A stretch of 64,000 nt of DNA from Phyto melanocephala (taxonomy: Eukaryota > Arthropoda > Insecta > Diptera > Rhinophoridae). The stretch spans positions 73,791,126 to 73,855,125 of the forward strand of contig OW799237.1 of the NCBI GenBank assembly GCA_941918925.1, given 5' to 3'. Under the pieces are notes generated by a model, which ran no database searches, was not told where the DNA came from, and was given only the letters and a program-made list of their open reading frames with translations. This document shows positions 46,401 through 59,099 of this stretch, piece by piece. Numbering within the stretch: position 1 is the stretch's first letter; the number at the start of each line of letters is the position of its first letter. A program made the translations under genes and the position numbers.

Positions 46401-46870
46401 ATTTTTTTTTAGCAAAATTCAAATGCTTCTCTTGTGTATCCATCAAACCGTTTGAGCACAATTTTGCCTCTTTCATCATCTTCTGAATTACGAATAAGAC
46501 ATTGAGTTACGATTTAGTTACTATGGAAACATGCTATTACGCCAGTGATGTTTGCAAAAGTACTATGCTATTTATGTTAGTTTGCGAAGCAGCAATTAAA
46601 ATACATTTTACAAGAGTTTTGTTAGTTAGTCGTCGGTATAGTTTGGTGTAAATGGTTAAAAATGGTTGAAAAATAAATTGTAATTCGAAAATATTTTTAC
46701 CTTAATATTTTATGTGAAGAGAATCTGGTTATTGAGCAAATAATTTCGAAGAAAGTGCTTTAAATATATTTAGTTTATAAAACCTTTAAATAACTTTTAA
46801 AACTGATTAAGTCACCACATTTCGGTTTAAGATATAAGTTGTGTAACGTTAGAGGCCTGATTATATAAAA

Positions 46871-46996
46871 CAGGGGCAAATTACGGCATTCGAACATGAT
46901 TGAAATTTCTTAATAGATTCTCTACACCTAAAGCACAGCGAACTTGATCGTTCGAGTAAAATTTCGATCGTGATCTAATGTCGTAATTTGGCCCTG
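46871..46996. mobile_element. 126-bp MITE with CAGGG ends
   Basis: The left end CAGGGGCAAATTACGGCATT and the right end, reversed, CAGGGCCAAATTACGACATT differ at two positions. The arms extend further inward ('gaaattt'/'aaatttc'). CAGGG ends suit the hAT superfamily, but the flanking 8 bases do not match, so the target duplication has decayed or the class differs. Confidence 0.65.
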
Positions 46997-47910
46997 GTCT
47001 ACAATTTTCAGTTGATTTTTTAAAAGAGCCTCATATTATCTTCGAAATAGATTAATCTTAAACTGTAAGAAGAACAGTTAAAAAAATTCTGGTTTTGTGA
47101 AATTTTGCGAATGGACTTATATTTTCACTAAGTTTTATTAAAACTAAAGCAAAATTTTCGATAACTTCTAAAGCGGTATTACGATAAACTCAAAAACTAA
47201 ATAACATTAAATGCGTCGTTTTGGTCTGAAGGTACGAGTATATTCAAAAATAACAAATTCTAAGCCTTAAAAGTCGTATAATCGGAGATAGTTATGTTTT
47301 AATTGACATTTTTTTATTTATGAAGTTTAATATTTTAAGTATTTTTTTTATGGAGATTAACAGCTGAATTTAAAAATATTTAAAACAGCTAATGAATTAA
47401 GACAACCTGATTAAAAAATATTTTGGTAGTTTCTTACAGACTTACACGTTTGAAAAGTATTACAACGTTTTTATAAATTTTAAAAATTTTATGAAAAATG
47501 TAATGCATTTTTAAGTGTAATTATATTGACGCAACGCAGTGTAGTACTTAAATTATTTGTAGTTATTGCCTCTTTAATTCATTATCTAGTTTTAGCTATT
47601 ATTTAATTACGTTTAAGGTTCATAGAGTCAGTTATTTGAATCAATTAAATCGTTTGCTGAAATGAAATCACAATCAGGTAGTGTTAACTAAATATGTTGT
47701 GCTGCAGTCGCAACCATTTTCTCATGCTTAATTAAAAGCAACTGTGTGAGATGTATATTTTCACTGTGGTCTGTGTTGATGCAGAGGGGAGGGGAGGCGG
47801 GTTGCATTAGTGAAGGGAATAACGTTTGCCATCCAAACCAATTTTTGTCTCTTAATAAGTAATAGTTTTGGCAGCCACAAATGAATTAATATATTTTAAT
47901 AAAAAGTTAC
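46997..47910. other. Non-coding spacer
   Basis: AT-rich except for GGGGAGGGGAGGCGGG near 47786-47801. No gene recognised. Confidence 0.3.
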
Positions 47911-47947
47911 CTCCACAAACGCGTCAGCTGGATTCGCGCTTGCATTG
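47911..47947 (-). CDS. Candidate upstream exon of the minus-strand Gly-rich gene
   Basis: The minus strand reads TTGCCTTAATAG, then codons for NASANPADAFVE, then GTAACT. It stands out for GC content, has an acceptor and a donor, and ends in phase 0. That is what the exon at 19818 needs, giving ADAFVE joined to LITFKDGRVG. An alternative acceptor at about 47980 would lengthen it in the same open frame. It would leave a 28-kb intron. No start codon or signal peptide exon was found further upstream. Support is phase and composition only. Confidence 0.35.
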
Positions 47948-49616
47948 CTATTAAGGCAAAAATTAATTGCGTGTATTTCTTGAATAAAAATCTCGATTTA
48001 ATGTCAATGTCATTGTCATTTTCATGCAATTAAAACTTAATGCTTAATCATAAATTATTAATTCTTAATTGTTTTTTTTTAAACAAAATTCTTTATTGCC
48101 ATAAAATAAAATCATTAACGAAATAACAAGAAATGAGATGACATTTATATCAAATATATTTTTCAGTTAAAATTTTAAACATTAAAATAACTGTTGGTTG
48201 GTTTTTTCTAATTATTTTATTTTTGTTTTACATTTTTGTTTGGTAATAGCGATTACAATGCTAAATTTACAATACATGTATTGAAAATCTAATTAGCCTG
48301 CAATTAAATAAACTAATGTTAATTATATATATTTAACTCATTTAAAGATGACGATGATTGCTGTCATTATTGTTGTTGGCGATAATGATGATGGTGTCGA
48401 TGCTATTGTGTGGATTATTTTATAAATTTAATTGTCTATTTCTAATTTAATTGACATTGTGTGTGAAGTAAATTTTCCATCATATTTTTATCCCTAAAAC
48501 TTTTTCAATTTGAAATTATATTTTTTGGTATGTTGGTACATAAATATGTATGTACAAATAAAACTAATTAAATCAATTTGGCAAAATTTGGCAAAAATTT
48601 TATTAGCTGCGCTTTTTACAATGTTCTGTATTTCAAAATGATTATTGTAAGAGTTTAAAGCCAATTACAAGTAATTTTCTAGTAAAAGATTAGTGGGGAG
48701 AAAATAAATTTATTTTTATATTTAAGGATTCATTGAGCTCGATAAATCAGTTTGTTAGTGGTTTGTGGTACGTATGATATATGTATATAAAGTCTTTGAC
48801 ATTTCGAAATTATCTGTGCTTGTAGCACGCACAAACAACGTCACAAACCGTGTTCGTATTTAATAGTAGTATTGGTCAATCGGTAACTTTAGTTGATTTT
48901 CGCCAACAACCTATTTTATTATTTTCACGAAACACCGAGATCATAAAATTTGATAATGTAAGACAATAACTGGGGGGGTTTTCTTAAGTCGCAGGTCAAT
49001 GTGCATAAGCAACAGAACGTGGTGTTCCTCAAAGCCAACATAACGCATAACTGTCACTCAAATTCAGCTAGATTTGTCAATCCTTACAAGGGATAAACTA
49101 TGATATCTGATGGGAGATAATGAGCGTAGTGTAATTTTTATTTTTTTAGTTAATGATGTGTTTAAGTCTATAATAAATAAATAAATTGTTTTGAACTAAA
49201 ATACGTGATTCAACAATTTTAAATTAATATATATTACTAAACCTTCATGACTGGTCTTCATATTTTTACGATATGTTTTAATTGGAATCACATAAGTATT
49301 TAAAATTAAAATTTAACACTTAAATATTTATAAATATAATGCAGTACATCGTTTTGTTTGTTGATATTACTCAAACGCAAGATGACGTTGAAGTAGCTGA
49401 AACTAATGGAGAACTAGATAGATGAAATAGAATAAAAGTAGATGAAGAACGAATATTGGAGAAATTGTTACACAAATAACAAAAGTAATTCCAGACTTAA
49501 TTCAAAATAAAACGATAATAACCAGTCAGACTGTTCGACTGCCTGTGTAGTTCACAATTTGTTATTAATAAAGTCTCTGGGAAATATCATCATAGAAGTG
49601 AACTTTAGGTTTTATA
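47948..49616. other. Non-coding spacer with a possible retrotransposon scrap
   Basis: A GAT/TGT-rich simple stretch lies at 48350-48410. Around 48990-49180 a plus-strand fragment reads ATERGVPQ and, after a gap, VIFIFLVNDVFKSI, faintly like the GVPQG...LFxLxxND reverse-transcriptase motif. It is too degraded to annotate with confidence. Confidence 0.3.
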
Positions 49617-49911
49617 CAGAGACCGAAAATAACAGTTATATATATTGAAATTTTAAAACAAAAAGAGCATAGAGAAGTAAATGTCGGAAAACGGTTTTAT
49701 ATTTATCTCTATGCGTTAGTCTATGATAAAATATGTTGCTTTTTAAAATTATGATTTTTATTTTTTCGAGCAAAAATAACAATAATTTTTGATTGGCTCG
49801 AAAAAATGAAAATTAAAAAATAACTGTTATGTTTGTTTCAAAAAATTAAAAACAAAAAATAACTGTTATTACTGATTTTTATGAAAAAAGGAATAATAAT
49901 TACGGTCCCTG
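49617..49911. mobile_element. 295-bp hAT-like MITE
   Basis: Ends are CAGAGACCGAAAATAACAG and, reversed, CAGGGACCGTAATTATTATT. Subterminal 'ataacagttat' and 'ataactgttat' motifs recur near both ends, and an internal hairpin 'tttttcgagc...gctcgaaaaa' is central. The flanks GTTTTATA and ATTTTTTA match at 6 of 8 positions, a possible worn 8-bp duplication. Confidence 0.6.
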
Positions 49912-50030
49912 ATTTTTTAAAGGGTGTCTTAGTAACAATGCACTTAATAAATTTAGTGTATTTCTTTTTGTGCAAATGTCAACTCTGAAATTTGGCAGTT
50001 GTCTCATATCCTTATTCCGATTATTAAAAA

Positions 50031-51012
50031 TGGAGCGCTTCACGAATGAACACTTGTTACAGAAATTGGGAAAGTTATGCTGAGACTGCTCGATAACTTT
50101 AAAGAATTTAGTCGAAAAAATGCACCTAATGTGTTAACCATTCGAGTAGACAGTGAGACTACATTAATATACCGGTGGTTCTCTTAAAAGCATTGCTGTT
50201 GTAAACGAGAGTGTAGCCGAAAACTCGAAAACATCAGTTAGGTATCGCAATGCATCAGTCTTAACAACTTCCAATTTCACGAAGCACTACACAGCGCATT
50301 TTGACAAAAGACCTATATTCATGCAAACTAAACTCAGCTTACTCTGGAGCTCAAACCAGCTGACCATGTAAAGGCCGACAATTCGGTTAATGAGTAATGA
50401 AGCAGATCGAATTCAATGCCAATTTTTCGAAAAAATTCATCTTCTCCAACGAATTTATCTGAATGGCTTTAGACTTGGGATATTCATGTAGTGAGAACCT
50501 ATTCATGAGAAATAAATGTGCCCACAACGAGTAATTGAGCCGAAATTACAGTGACTGTAAAAGGCATTCGTTACAGGAACATAATAGTAAATTTTTGTAG
50601 CCTCAACTGGACGTCATTGTTCTGGACGACATGTGGTTTAAGCAAGACAATGCAACCTGCCAAACAGCGCATTAACAATTTATTTATTGCAACAAGGGTT
50701 TTCATAACAAATTACCTCAAGAATGATTATGTCAAATGACCACAAATATCATCCGATTGGACGACATGCAATTTTTTTAGGTTTTGTGAAATCTTAAGTT
50801 AATGTGAATGTAGCAGAAACAATTCCTAAGCTCAAATCCGAGATACAGCACATTATCAGTAAGATACAGCTGCATCTGTGTGTAAAAGTCATGGGAAATT
50901 TTATAAAAAAGGATAATGACCTTCCATTAGAAACGAGGGGGCAATTTGAAGGCTGTTTAATTCCATACATAATCGGAATATTTTTTCTTTTTAATCTGAT
51001 AATTAAACTATA
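50031..51012 (+). pseudogene. Heavily decayed mariner-type transposase
   Basis: It begins MERFTNEHLLQKLGKLC. After many stops, recognisable pieces include SVAENSKTSVRYRNASVLTT, then FFEKIHL (once FSDE) and YLNGFRL. Next come 'VTVKGIRYRNIIVNF', DDMWFKQDNATCQTAH with the second catalytic Asp, and a C-terminal ETIPKLKSEIQHIISKIQ-type region. Length and order fit a whole mariner transposase with frame damage throughout. The short open frames at 50551 and 50804 are parts of it. Confidence 0.7.
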
Positions 51013-51622
51013 ATTATTTCCAAAAAACGTGTTTTTATTTTAAAATCAGAATGAGCATTCTTACTGAGACATTCACTCTATATAAAAGTAAATGTAATTA
51101 TTGAATTTGTGAGTTCTTGGTTTTTTAGTTCAAGTCGCACGTAAGATCTATTATATAAGTAAATCATTTATATTTGAAAAAAAATATATATCATATTTTT
51201 GTGGTTTTTATGGGCAACTCCATATATCTATTTTTGACGATTGAGTTTTGAATGCCATATTGTTTAATTTTAAACGCTCTTTACTTGGTTGTAAATTTTC
51301 TAAAATGATAAGGACCTGTTTCGATTTTTTTAACGAAATAATAGCTTAACTCCTATGGTTATTCAAAACGCGTTCAGCAATAACGAACACAAGCACATAC
51401 GTTGTTGTTTCTGAACACATTTAAAAGTTATTTTTCAGTTTACTAAATTTTAATTTTTACCTGTGTTAATAACTACATGTGGTCAATACAAATTTCCTTA
51501 GGTGGTTGCATTCCAACATTTTTATTCACTACGAACCACCTATGTTTACATATGCTGTCTTATCTGCACATATTTTAAGTCTTTGTACCACTTTACTTAT
51601 TTTGGTCTTTGCTATATTCTCA
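51013..51622. other. Non-coding spacer
   Basis: Nothing recognised. A plus-strand frame at 51479-51739 runs into the next DINE-1-like element and is not a gene. Confidence 0.3.
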
Positions 51623-52377
51623 TTTTTATACCCTTCACCTGTGGTGCACAAGGGTATATATAGCTTTGTCATTCCGTTTGTAATTTCTACAATTTTCATT
51701 TCCGACCCCATAAAGTATATATTTTCTGAAAGCTTATGAATAGAGGAGTCGATTAAGCCCTGACCGTCTGTCCGTCTGCCCGTCTGTCCGTGTGTTGGTT
51801 GAAATCAACTTTTAGAAGCAACTATATGTTCCTCAGATCTGTATATGGTATCAATCTCTTGGAAATATCCAGGAATGAATCGCTATTGAAATTCAGCACA
51901 ATCGCTCTATAACTTTCTGAGATATGAGCAAAAAACCACGACCACCTCGTTTTTTTTCACAATTACAACAACAACTTACATACATACATACATGTAAAAA
52001 ACATACCAAACAAAAAAAATTACAAAAAAAAATATTAAAAATAAGAAAAAAATAATAAAAAAACTACAAAAAAAATTTTAAACAAATTTAAAAAAAAATT
52101 TAAAAAAATTTTTTTAAAATTTTTCTAAAAAATTTTTTTAAAAAAATTAAAAAAAATATATAAAAAAAAATAATAAAATATAAATAATATATTAAATAAA
52201 ATAAAATAAAATTTTTTTGGCTCAGCTGGGATTCGATGCCACATTTATTCTAACGTGTACGTATGCACGTATTTTATATGGGATGAATGGTGATACAAAC
52301 TACTGTTATTGCATGACTACACGTTGTGAAGGGTAAATAAGATTCGGCATGGCCGAATATAGCGCTTTTACTTGTTT
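51623..52377 (-). mobile_element. DINE-1-like element
   Basis: Minus-oriented copy: 'tatacccttcacctgtgg', then CATTTCCGACCCCATAAAGT, a (GTCY)n block, 'gctcagctgggattcgatgcc', 'ggtgatacaaactactgtta' and the terminal TTCGGCATGGCCGAATATAG...ACTTGTTT. More diverged in its first 250 bp than the copies to its right. Confidence 0.8.
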
Positions 52378-52587
52378 TTAATGATATTTGTTTGAAATTT
52401 TTAACATTAACAAAAATTATAAAAAAAAGCGGAAAAAGTTCAATATTTAACCAACCATAGTATCATCTTGCCCATGAAAACCACAGATTTATAAATAAGG
52501 TTTGAAATAAATGCAATAAAAAAAAACAAATTCCTTTGTTTACTTATTTATATGTTCCATTCTCGTAAATCGCAAATCCTCATAATA
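52378..52587. other. Short spacer
   Basis: About 210 bp of unique AT-rich DNA between two DINE-1-like elements. Confidence 0.3.
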
Positions 52588-54108
52588 TTTTTTATACCCT
52601 TCACACAGTGAAAAAGGGTATATATAGGTTTGTCATTCCGTGTGAAATTTCTACAATTTTCATTTCCGACCCCATAAAGTATATATTTTCTGAAAGCTTA
52701 TGAATAGGGGAGTCGATTAAGCTCTGTCAGTCTGTCCGTCTGACCGTCTGACCGTCTGTCCGTCTGTCCGTGTGTGTGTTGAAGCCCCCCGACATCGCTT
52801 GGACCCGGGTGAGGTAATAAAATGTCAGAAATATTCGGGAGTAGATCGGTATTGAAAATCAGAAACATCGGTACATAAACAACTGAGATATGAGCAAAAA
52901 CCCACGACCACTTCGATTTTTTTTCACAAAAACAACATTACAACAACAACACATACATACAAACGTGTATACTGGTTAGAGAAAACGTGGCATCAAATCC
53001 CAGCTGAGCCAAAAAAAATTTTTTTTTCAATTTTTGAAAAAATTTTTTTTTTATTTTTTATTTAATATATTATTTATATTTTTATTATTTTTTTTTTAAA
53101 TTTTTTTTTTTTAATTTTTTTTTTTTAATTTTTTTTTGTTTTATATATATTATATATATAATAATTTTTTTTTTATTTTTTTTTTTTTTTTGTTTTTTTA
53201 ACATACATACGTGAATTTATAATTTTACAATGGGATGTTTTTATACCCTTCACACAGTGAAAAAGGGTATATATAGGTTTGTCATTCCGTGTGAAATTTC
53301 TATAATTTTCATTTCCGACCCCATAAAGTATATATTTTCTGAAAGCTTATGAATAGAGGAGTCGATTAAGCCCTGACCGTCTGTCAGTCTGTCCGTCTGA
53401 CCGTCTGTCCGTGTGTGTGTTGAAGCCCCCCGACATCGCTTGGACCCGGGTGAGGTAATAAAATGTCAGAAATATTCGGGAGTAGATCGGTATTGAAAAT
53501 CAGAAACATCGGTACATAAACAACTGAGATATGAGCAAAAACCCACGACCACCTCGATTTTCTTTTCATAAAAACAACATTACAACAACAACATACATAC
53601 ATACAAACGTGTATACTGGTTAGAGAAAACGTGGCATCGAATCCCAGCTGAGGCAAAAAAATTTTTTTTTAAATTTTTTTAAAATTTTTTTTTTAATTTT
53701 TTTTTTTATTTTTTTTTATTTTTTATTTAATATATTATATATATTTTTATTATTATTTTTTTTTATTTTTTTTTTATTTTTTTTTGTTTTATATATATTA
53801 TATATGTATATAATAATTTTTTTTTTTTTAAATTTTTTTTTTTAAAATTTTTTTTTTATTTTTTATTTGTTTTTTTTTAACATACATACGTGAATTTACT
53901 GTTATTGCATGACTACACGTTGTGAAGGGTATATAAGATTCGGCACGGCCGAATATAGCGCTTTTACTTGTTATATATGAATATTTTTATATGTATTTAC
54001 GTATTTCATATGGGATGAATGGTGACACAAACTACTGTTATTGCATGACTACACGTTGTGAAGGGTATATAAAATTCGGCACGGCCGAATATAGCGCTCT
54101 TACTTGTT
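52588..54108 (-). mobile_element. DINE-1-like element split by a second copy
   Basis: The first part (52588-53239) runs from 'tttatacccttcacacag' through the core and GTCY block to 'ttacaatgggatgttt'. The second part (53973-54108) resumes with 'atatatgaatatttttatat' and ends CTCTTACTTGTT. Joined, they read as the uninterrupted family order seen in the 33.8- and 36.8-kb copies, with the other copy inserted inside the T run. Confidence 0.85.
53240..53972 (-). mobile_element. DINE-1-like element nested in another
   Basis: A complete copy, from TTATACCCTTCACACAGTGA to GCGCTTTTACTTGTT, sits between the two parts of the surrounding element. It shares long stretches with its host nearly base for base, so both copies are fairly young. 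Insertion between T residues fits the T|T preference of Helentron-type elements. The minus-strand frame 53384-53656 is repeat. Confidence 0.85.
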
Positions 54109-57015
54109 ATATTGTTATATTGTCTTATTTATTTAAAATTTATTTAAAAACATTTTTTATTAGAAAATCTATTTTTTTTATATAATTAAGGTTTTAAATT
54201 AAAATAAAAATGTTTTTTAAAATAGTTTAGTTTGCCCTATAACTTAATTCATTTGTTTAGAATAAAGTGTTGCAAGTTCAAGTTCAAGTCCATTTAATAA
54301 ATCACCTGTGGACTTTGTTTATTTCAATTATTTTATGAAAATTGTCATTTCTTGTTAATACTTAGTTGAGAGACTAAGTTTTCCTTTAATTGAAATTTAT
54401 TAAAAATTCATACTGTATTTGCTGTGATTGCATTTCTTTCTCTTAATAATTATTCACTTATGTGAACACGTTTGCAGTCAATTAGTATTAGTGTGAGCAA
54501 GTTGTGACTTCTATGTGGTTTTAAAACAAGTGTGTTTTTGATACGTTTCGAATTGAAATTGATAAATGCACAGGAGCGTAGGCGGAAATATACAAATGTG
54601 AAATATATTTTAAAGAAAGTAGACATGACATTTGTGATAATAGATAGACAATAGACAAATTCAAATTAAAACATAAATTATTGCAGAAAAAATATTCTGT
54701 TATAAGACAAATAAAGTAAAAAAGTTATTTAGTTTATACAGTCTGAATTTTAAGTAGTACGTTCTTCGTAAAATATTAATGTGTTATTCACTAGCATTTA
54801 CTAAATAAGTTGTGTTTCACAAAGATAAAAAATTAACAAATAAATTTAAAATAATCAAAAATAAAGGCGAATAGGGTAGTTAAAGTCGGTAAAGCCAGGC
54901 AGCATACATACACTCTTTAATAAAATATTAAAAATTCAAAATTATTCTGCTACATTTTGATGGCGAATCCTTTTAAGAATATGTGTCAAAGTTTTGTAAG
55001 TGTATTTTATTTATATAAAACTAGTTGCTGTTGAAAATTATTTAAATAACAACATAATTTTGCGCCGAGTACGACCAAAATAAGTTGGACTTTTTCTTTA
55101 ATCATAAATTTTAATTAAATCTTTTTAAAATTGTTGTTTTTTTTATTACAAGATTTACTTATAAAACGATCTTTGTTTAAGAGTTACAACTTTATCTTTA
55201 TTATTTTGTACTGAGAAGAAGGAGATAAGCGGTATAATCAATACAAATTTTAAAGTTTGTAACATAAGTATATGTGACAGCGCACAAAGAAAGGGACCTA
55301 AGGGTAAGAACAACAATTTTCACTTATTTTTTTTTTTGATTTGGACAACATCTAAACATCGAATAAGACCGATCCCATACCCCAAAAGTATTCCCTCCCA
55401 GAGATATACGCGTTTTATAAAAGTGAAGTCGAATATTCTAAGCGCAAATAGAAAGGGACCTAACGGTAAAATTTATTTATTTTAATTTTTTCTCCTACTA
55501 AATTAACAAAATAACTTGATTTTACGAAACTACAAAAAATTTATTTTTTTCCTTATGAACAATTTAAAAAAATAGAAAAATCATTTAATCTTTAAAATGG
55601 CTCTCCTGAACAAACCCTGTTTTTACTCTTAGGTCCCGTCATGTTATTTTGAAAGTGTTTAAAACTTAAGGTCTATAATTTAAAAATTTTTTGTAACACA
55701 AATCGTTACTAACGAGGCAAAGAAAACTCATATATAACTCAATTTATAACTATAACTATTAAACATTTTAATTTTGAAATAAGTCAAATTAATAATAAAT
55801 TGCTTAGTTATGTAAAAATTAATAGTATCTGCTGAGAAAACCTTTATCTCTATGTATATGTAGGACTCTAATAGATATAACCCTTAAATTAAATTAGAAT
55901 TTCTAAATTTATTTATTCAAAATTCGAATGGATCAGACCAGGTGGCTAGCTGACACCATAAGAAAACTAAAAACGCATTCCATATTATGCCTCGGGAACT
56001 ATGACCGTTGTAGTCTTAGAGCGCGGTCTTAGTCAGTAGTATAAAAATGAAATTTAATGTATTCAAAATTATTTTAAATAGAGGATTATTATAAAATAGG
56101 TTTGGGTAGACAGCCATTACCGAGTTCAATTGAAGATCATAAATTCGATTTCGATAGCCTCAAAAATAAGAAAAACGCATGAAAAAGCCAACATATCGAC
56201 AAATTAACCTGAAACCCCACTAGTTTGTCCAAAGACACATTTGAGAGACCGCCTTAAAGCTTTAAAAATTGCCAAGCTTAAAATTTAAATCTGCGCTTCC
56301 ATAGTGCTGGAGAGTATCCTCCTGCTCCTCGTTAAGACAACTTCTGGAGTAGATGAGCAAAAATCTGTCCCATCAGGCAGTGCTCGGTGAGTACAACTAC
56401 TACACTTTTCTACCAACTTTTAGTAGAGTTTTCGTCTTATACATCGCATGTGAGCCAGAGAGACTTACATATCGTTGGCCACTAGAAGAAAAGCCCTAAC
56501 TCAAATAATTGTAATTTTACTGGAGAAGGTAACAACGTAACAGATACTGTATTATTATAATGTAATTTCTTTTGTGAAATTGCTTAAAAAACTGTTTTTT
56601 TATACTTAATTTTTGTGTTGAGGTGTATTTGTGTGAAATGTATTCAAATCACTGAAAATCTCAATTTCGTAAAAAGTAAGTTAAGGCCTTTCTGCTTGTG
56701 AACATTGATATTCTGCAGATGTAATCATGCTCCCATCTGAGCGTCGTTCTCTCCAGCGCTCACGTACGAACATCCAAAACGGAGCGCATGCATCTGCTAT
56801 TTAATTTAAAATAGCTGCCATTATATCCTAGTACAAACACGCGTCTAACGTTTTGTCGACCCAACAGTGCCAGCAATTGACTACACTTGTATACGTCAAT
56901 AATGGAAGAAGAATTTAGACATTACTGCATTAACCATGTGTGAAAATAGCAAATAATTAGAGCATCAAAGAGCCCTACCAAGTGGGACATCTCATATAAA
57001 AATCATGCCTTCCTG
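54109..57015. other. Non-coding stretch with a repeated 'aaagggaccta' motif
   Basis: Mostly AT-rich. AAAGGGACCTAAGGGTAA at about 55289 and AAAGGGACCTAACGGTAA at about 55452 are 163 bp apart, with the opposite-strand form 'cttaggtcccgtcatg' near 55630. Slightly GC-richer blocks at 55930-56030, 56290-56480 and 56730-56800 show no coding pattern. Confidence 0.35.
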
Positions 57016-57066
57016 AAGCAGGTTGGGAAAGGAGAGTACATTTGTCTCTCCCTTACAAACCTGCTT
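57016..57066. ncRNA. Candidate pre-miRNA-like hairpin
   Basis: Arm AAGCAGGTTGGGAAAGGAGAG (57016-57036) pairs at 18 of 21 positions with CTCTCCCTTACAAACCTGCTT (57046-57066) around a 9-base loop. After a bulge, outer flanks 'catgcc' and 'gggtatg' extend the stem weakly. Size and mismatch pattern resemble a microRNA precursor and the block is GC-richer than its surroundings. I do not recognise a known miRNA seed. A MITE remnant is the main alternative; strand cannot be decided. Confidence 0.35.
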
Positions 57067-59099
57067 TGGGTATGCAGTAATTTTTGCTGGGAAATAAACA
57101 CATTCTAAAATAAAAACTAAAGGTTTTCATTTATTTAAAAAAATACAGTCAAAGAATATTGGGTTAAAATTGTTGTTCCACTTTGTATCTATTTAATAAT
57201 GGTTCGTTGTTTGTTCTATGCTTAAAACTTTAGATTTCTGGGTAAATGCTATACAAAAATTTAGGAAAATATAAATGAAATTACTCATTTTTAAACTTAA
57301 GTGATTTCAGTCGACATGTATTTTACATTTGACCTGTCACGTTTTCCAATGCAAATTTGATACATGTCGTGTAAACTGTTTGAAACATTGCTTCTATAAA
57401 CTGTTTGCGGGAAAAAAGGGACTATGTTTGGCGACAAAACATAAATCAAAAATATATAAGAAAAAATGAAATAAATTAACAAGCAAGCAAGGATTTAGTA
57501 TTATTAAGATTTACCTGTCGACTAAATAACTCGAGTTTAATATAGTTAAACACATATTTATGGGTAATTCTTGCGGTTTTCGTTTAAAGCACCTAATTCC
57601 TCTTATACCTGTTAAACTTTAAATTTACTTTTAAGTTTTGACAAACATTTATGCAATTTAAATGTTGCTAATAATAATAGTTTTAAGAAATACGAATAAA
57701 TATACTGTAAAAAAACTTCGAAACACTTACTTCGTATGTGTGTAATTCTTCTGTAAGTGTGTATGTCAATAAAATCCGACCGATTTCAATGAAACTTTTA
57801 TTGATGTAAAATGCTTAAGGATTTACAACTGAGCTTGACAGGTGGCTTTGTTATATGTAATTGTCTTTTGGGCTGGTACTTATAAAATAGCAAGACAGAC
57901 GTCACCTTCAATGAATGGCCGTCGAACGAATCCAAATCCGGGGTTTAGGATAACTGTATCTTGAAAGTATACGCCAGGAGATAAAATCTTCCTTTAAATG
58001 ACCTCTGGAGAAGTTGTCATGACGTGAAGGAGACGGTTGAGACTTAGAGACTGGCATATGGGGAAAGTTTTCTTCACGATCTAGCGAGTGTATCTCACTT
58101 AATATTGGGAGAATGTGAACGCATCTTCGTGCGTCAGGTGGATTTTGAAAAACAAACACCTTTTTTATATTAAGATGGGATTAATGATGGACCCAAGTAT
58201 GATGGTCTTTAGATTTTTAGCCTGATCTGATAAGATCTTACCTTACCTAGGTTGTCACTTAAATGGTTCAGATTTACAATTAGATACGCTAGAAGCACTA
58301 CAGTCATGTTGTCGATAACTTCTTAACCCAATTTCGATAAAATTGTATGTCTATTCAGTAAGCTGCCAGCATGCTTAAGACAACATTCGAGCAGGAAAAT
58401 ATCTGCTATAACAAACCTTTTAAGATACTTCCTTTTTTCTATTTAAAGAAGATTTCGAAAAAAAAAACTCTTTATTTCAAAAACTGTTTTTAGACCATTT
58501 TTGATAAATTTTCAGGTGCTGAAAGTTTGTAATATTCTTTTTAGGTAATTTTGATTAATCAACCCGTTTGCAGTTGATGGAGGTTATTAAACTTTCGATA
58601 AAGTCAAAAATAACATTTTTATTATTTTTTTAATTTATGGGATTTGTTTTATCTTACATACATATACATATTTAGATGTCAATATGCTTGCGGGTGTGTT
58701 AATATTTTTTACATGTGGCTGTGTGTGTGTATATTGTGTGCAATATATTACCATAATTGTAATTAAAATGAATGGAAAAGTTGTTAAATGCATTTTAATT
58801 AAGTGTGCGAATATTTATCGCTAAATAGTTGGAAAATTCGAAAAAAAAAATCGCAAAGTAATAAATTACTAAACATTCAAATGGTTGAACATTGGAAATT
58901 ATTGTTGTTGTGTATTAAAATCAATTTGAAATTTTTAAATGTCACAAAGAGCACAATAATTAATGTTATAAAAGGTGTATGCTCGTGATTATTGAAGTTA
59001 AAGAAATGTTTTTCTTTTAGATATTTTTTTTATTTTAAATTTTATATTTTTAGAAAAATTTTTTCATTTTTTAAATTAATATTGACTGACGAATATACC
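57067..59099. other. Non-coding stretch, possible unclassified element
   Basis: 57740-58400 is GC-richer, including a minus-strand frame 57908-58159 (MFVFQNPPDARRCVHILPIL onward) that matches no family I know. It may be a piece of an unclassified transposon. The rest is AT-rich with a TG-rich tract near 58700-58735. Confidence 0.3.

Noticed and set aside
48990..49180. Possible reverse-transcriptase scrap (GVPQ and VNDVFKS)
   Set aside because: Only two short matches separated by unmatched sequence; kept as a note in the gap entry.
53384..53656. 90-codon minus-strand frame with Cys run
   Set aside because: Lies wholly in a DINE-1-like element and translates its GTT and GTCY repeats.
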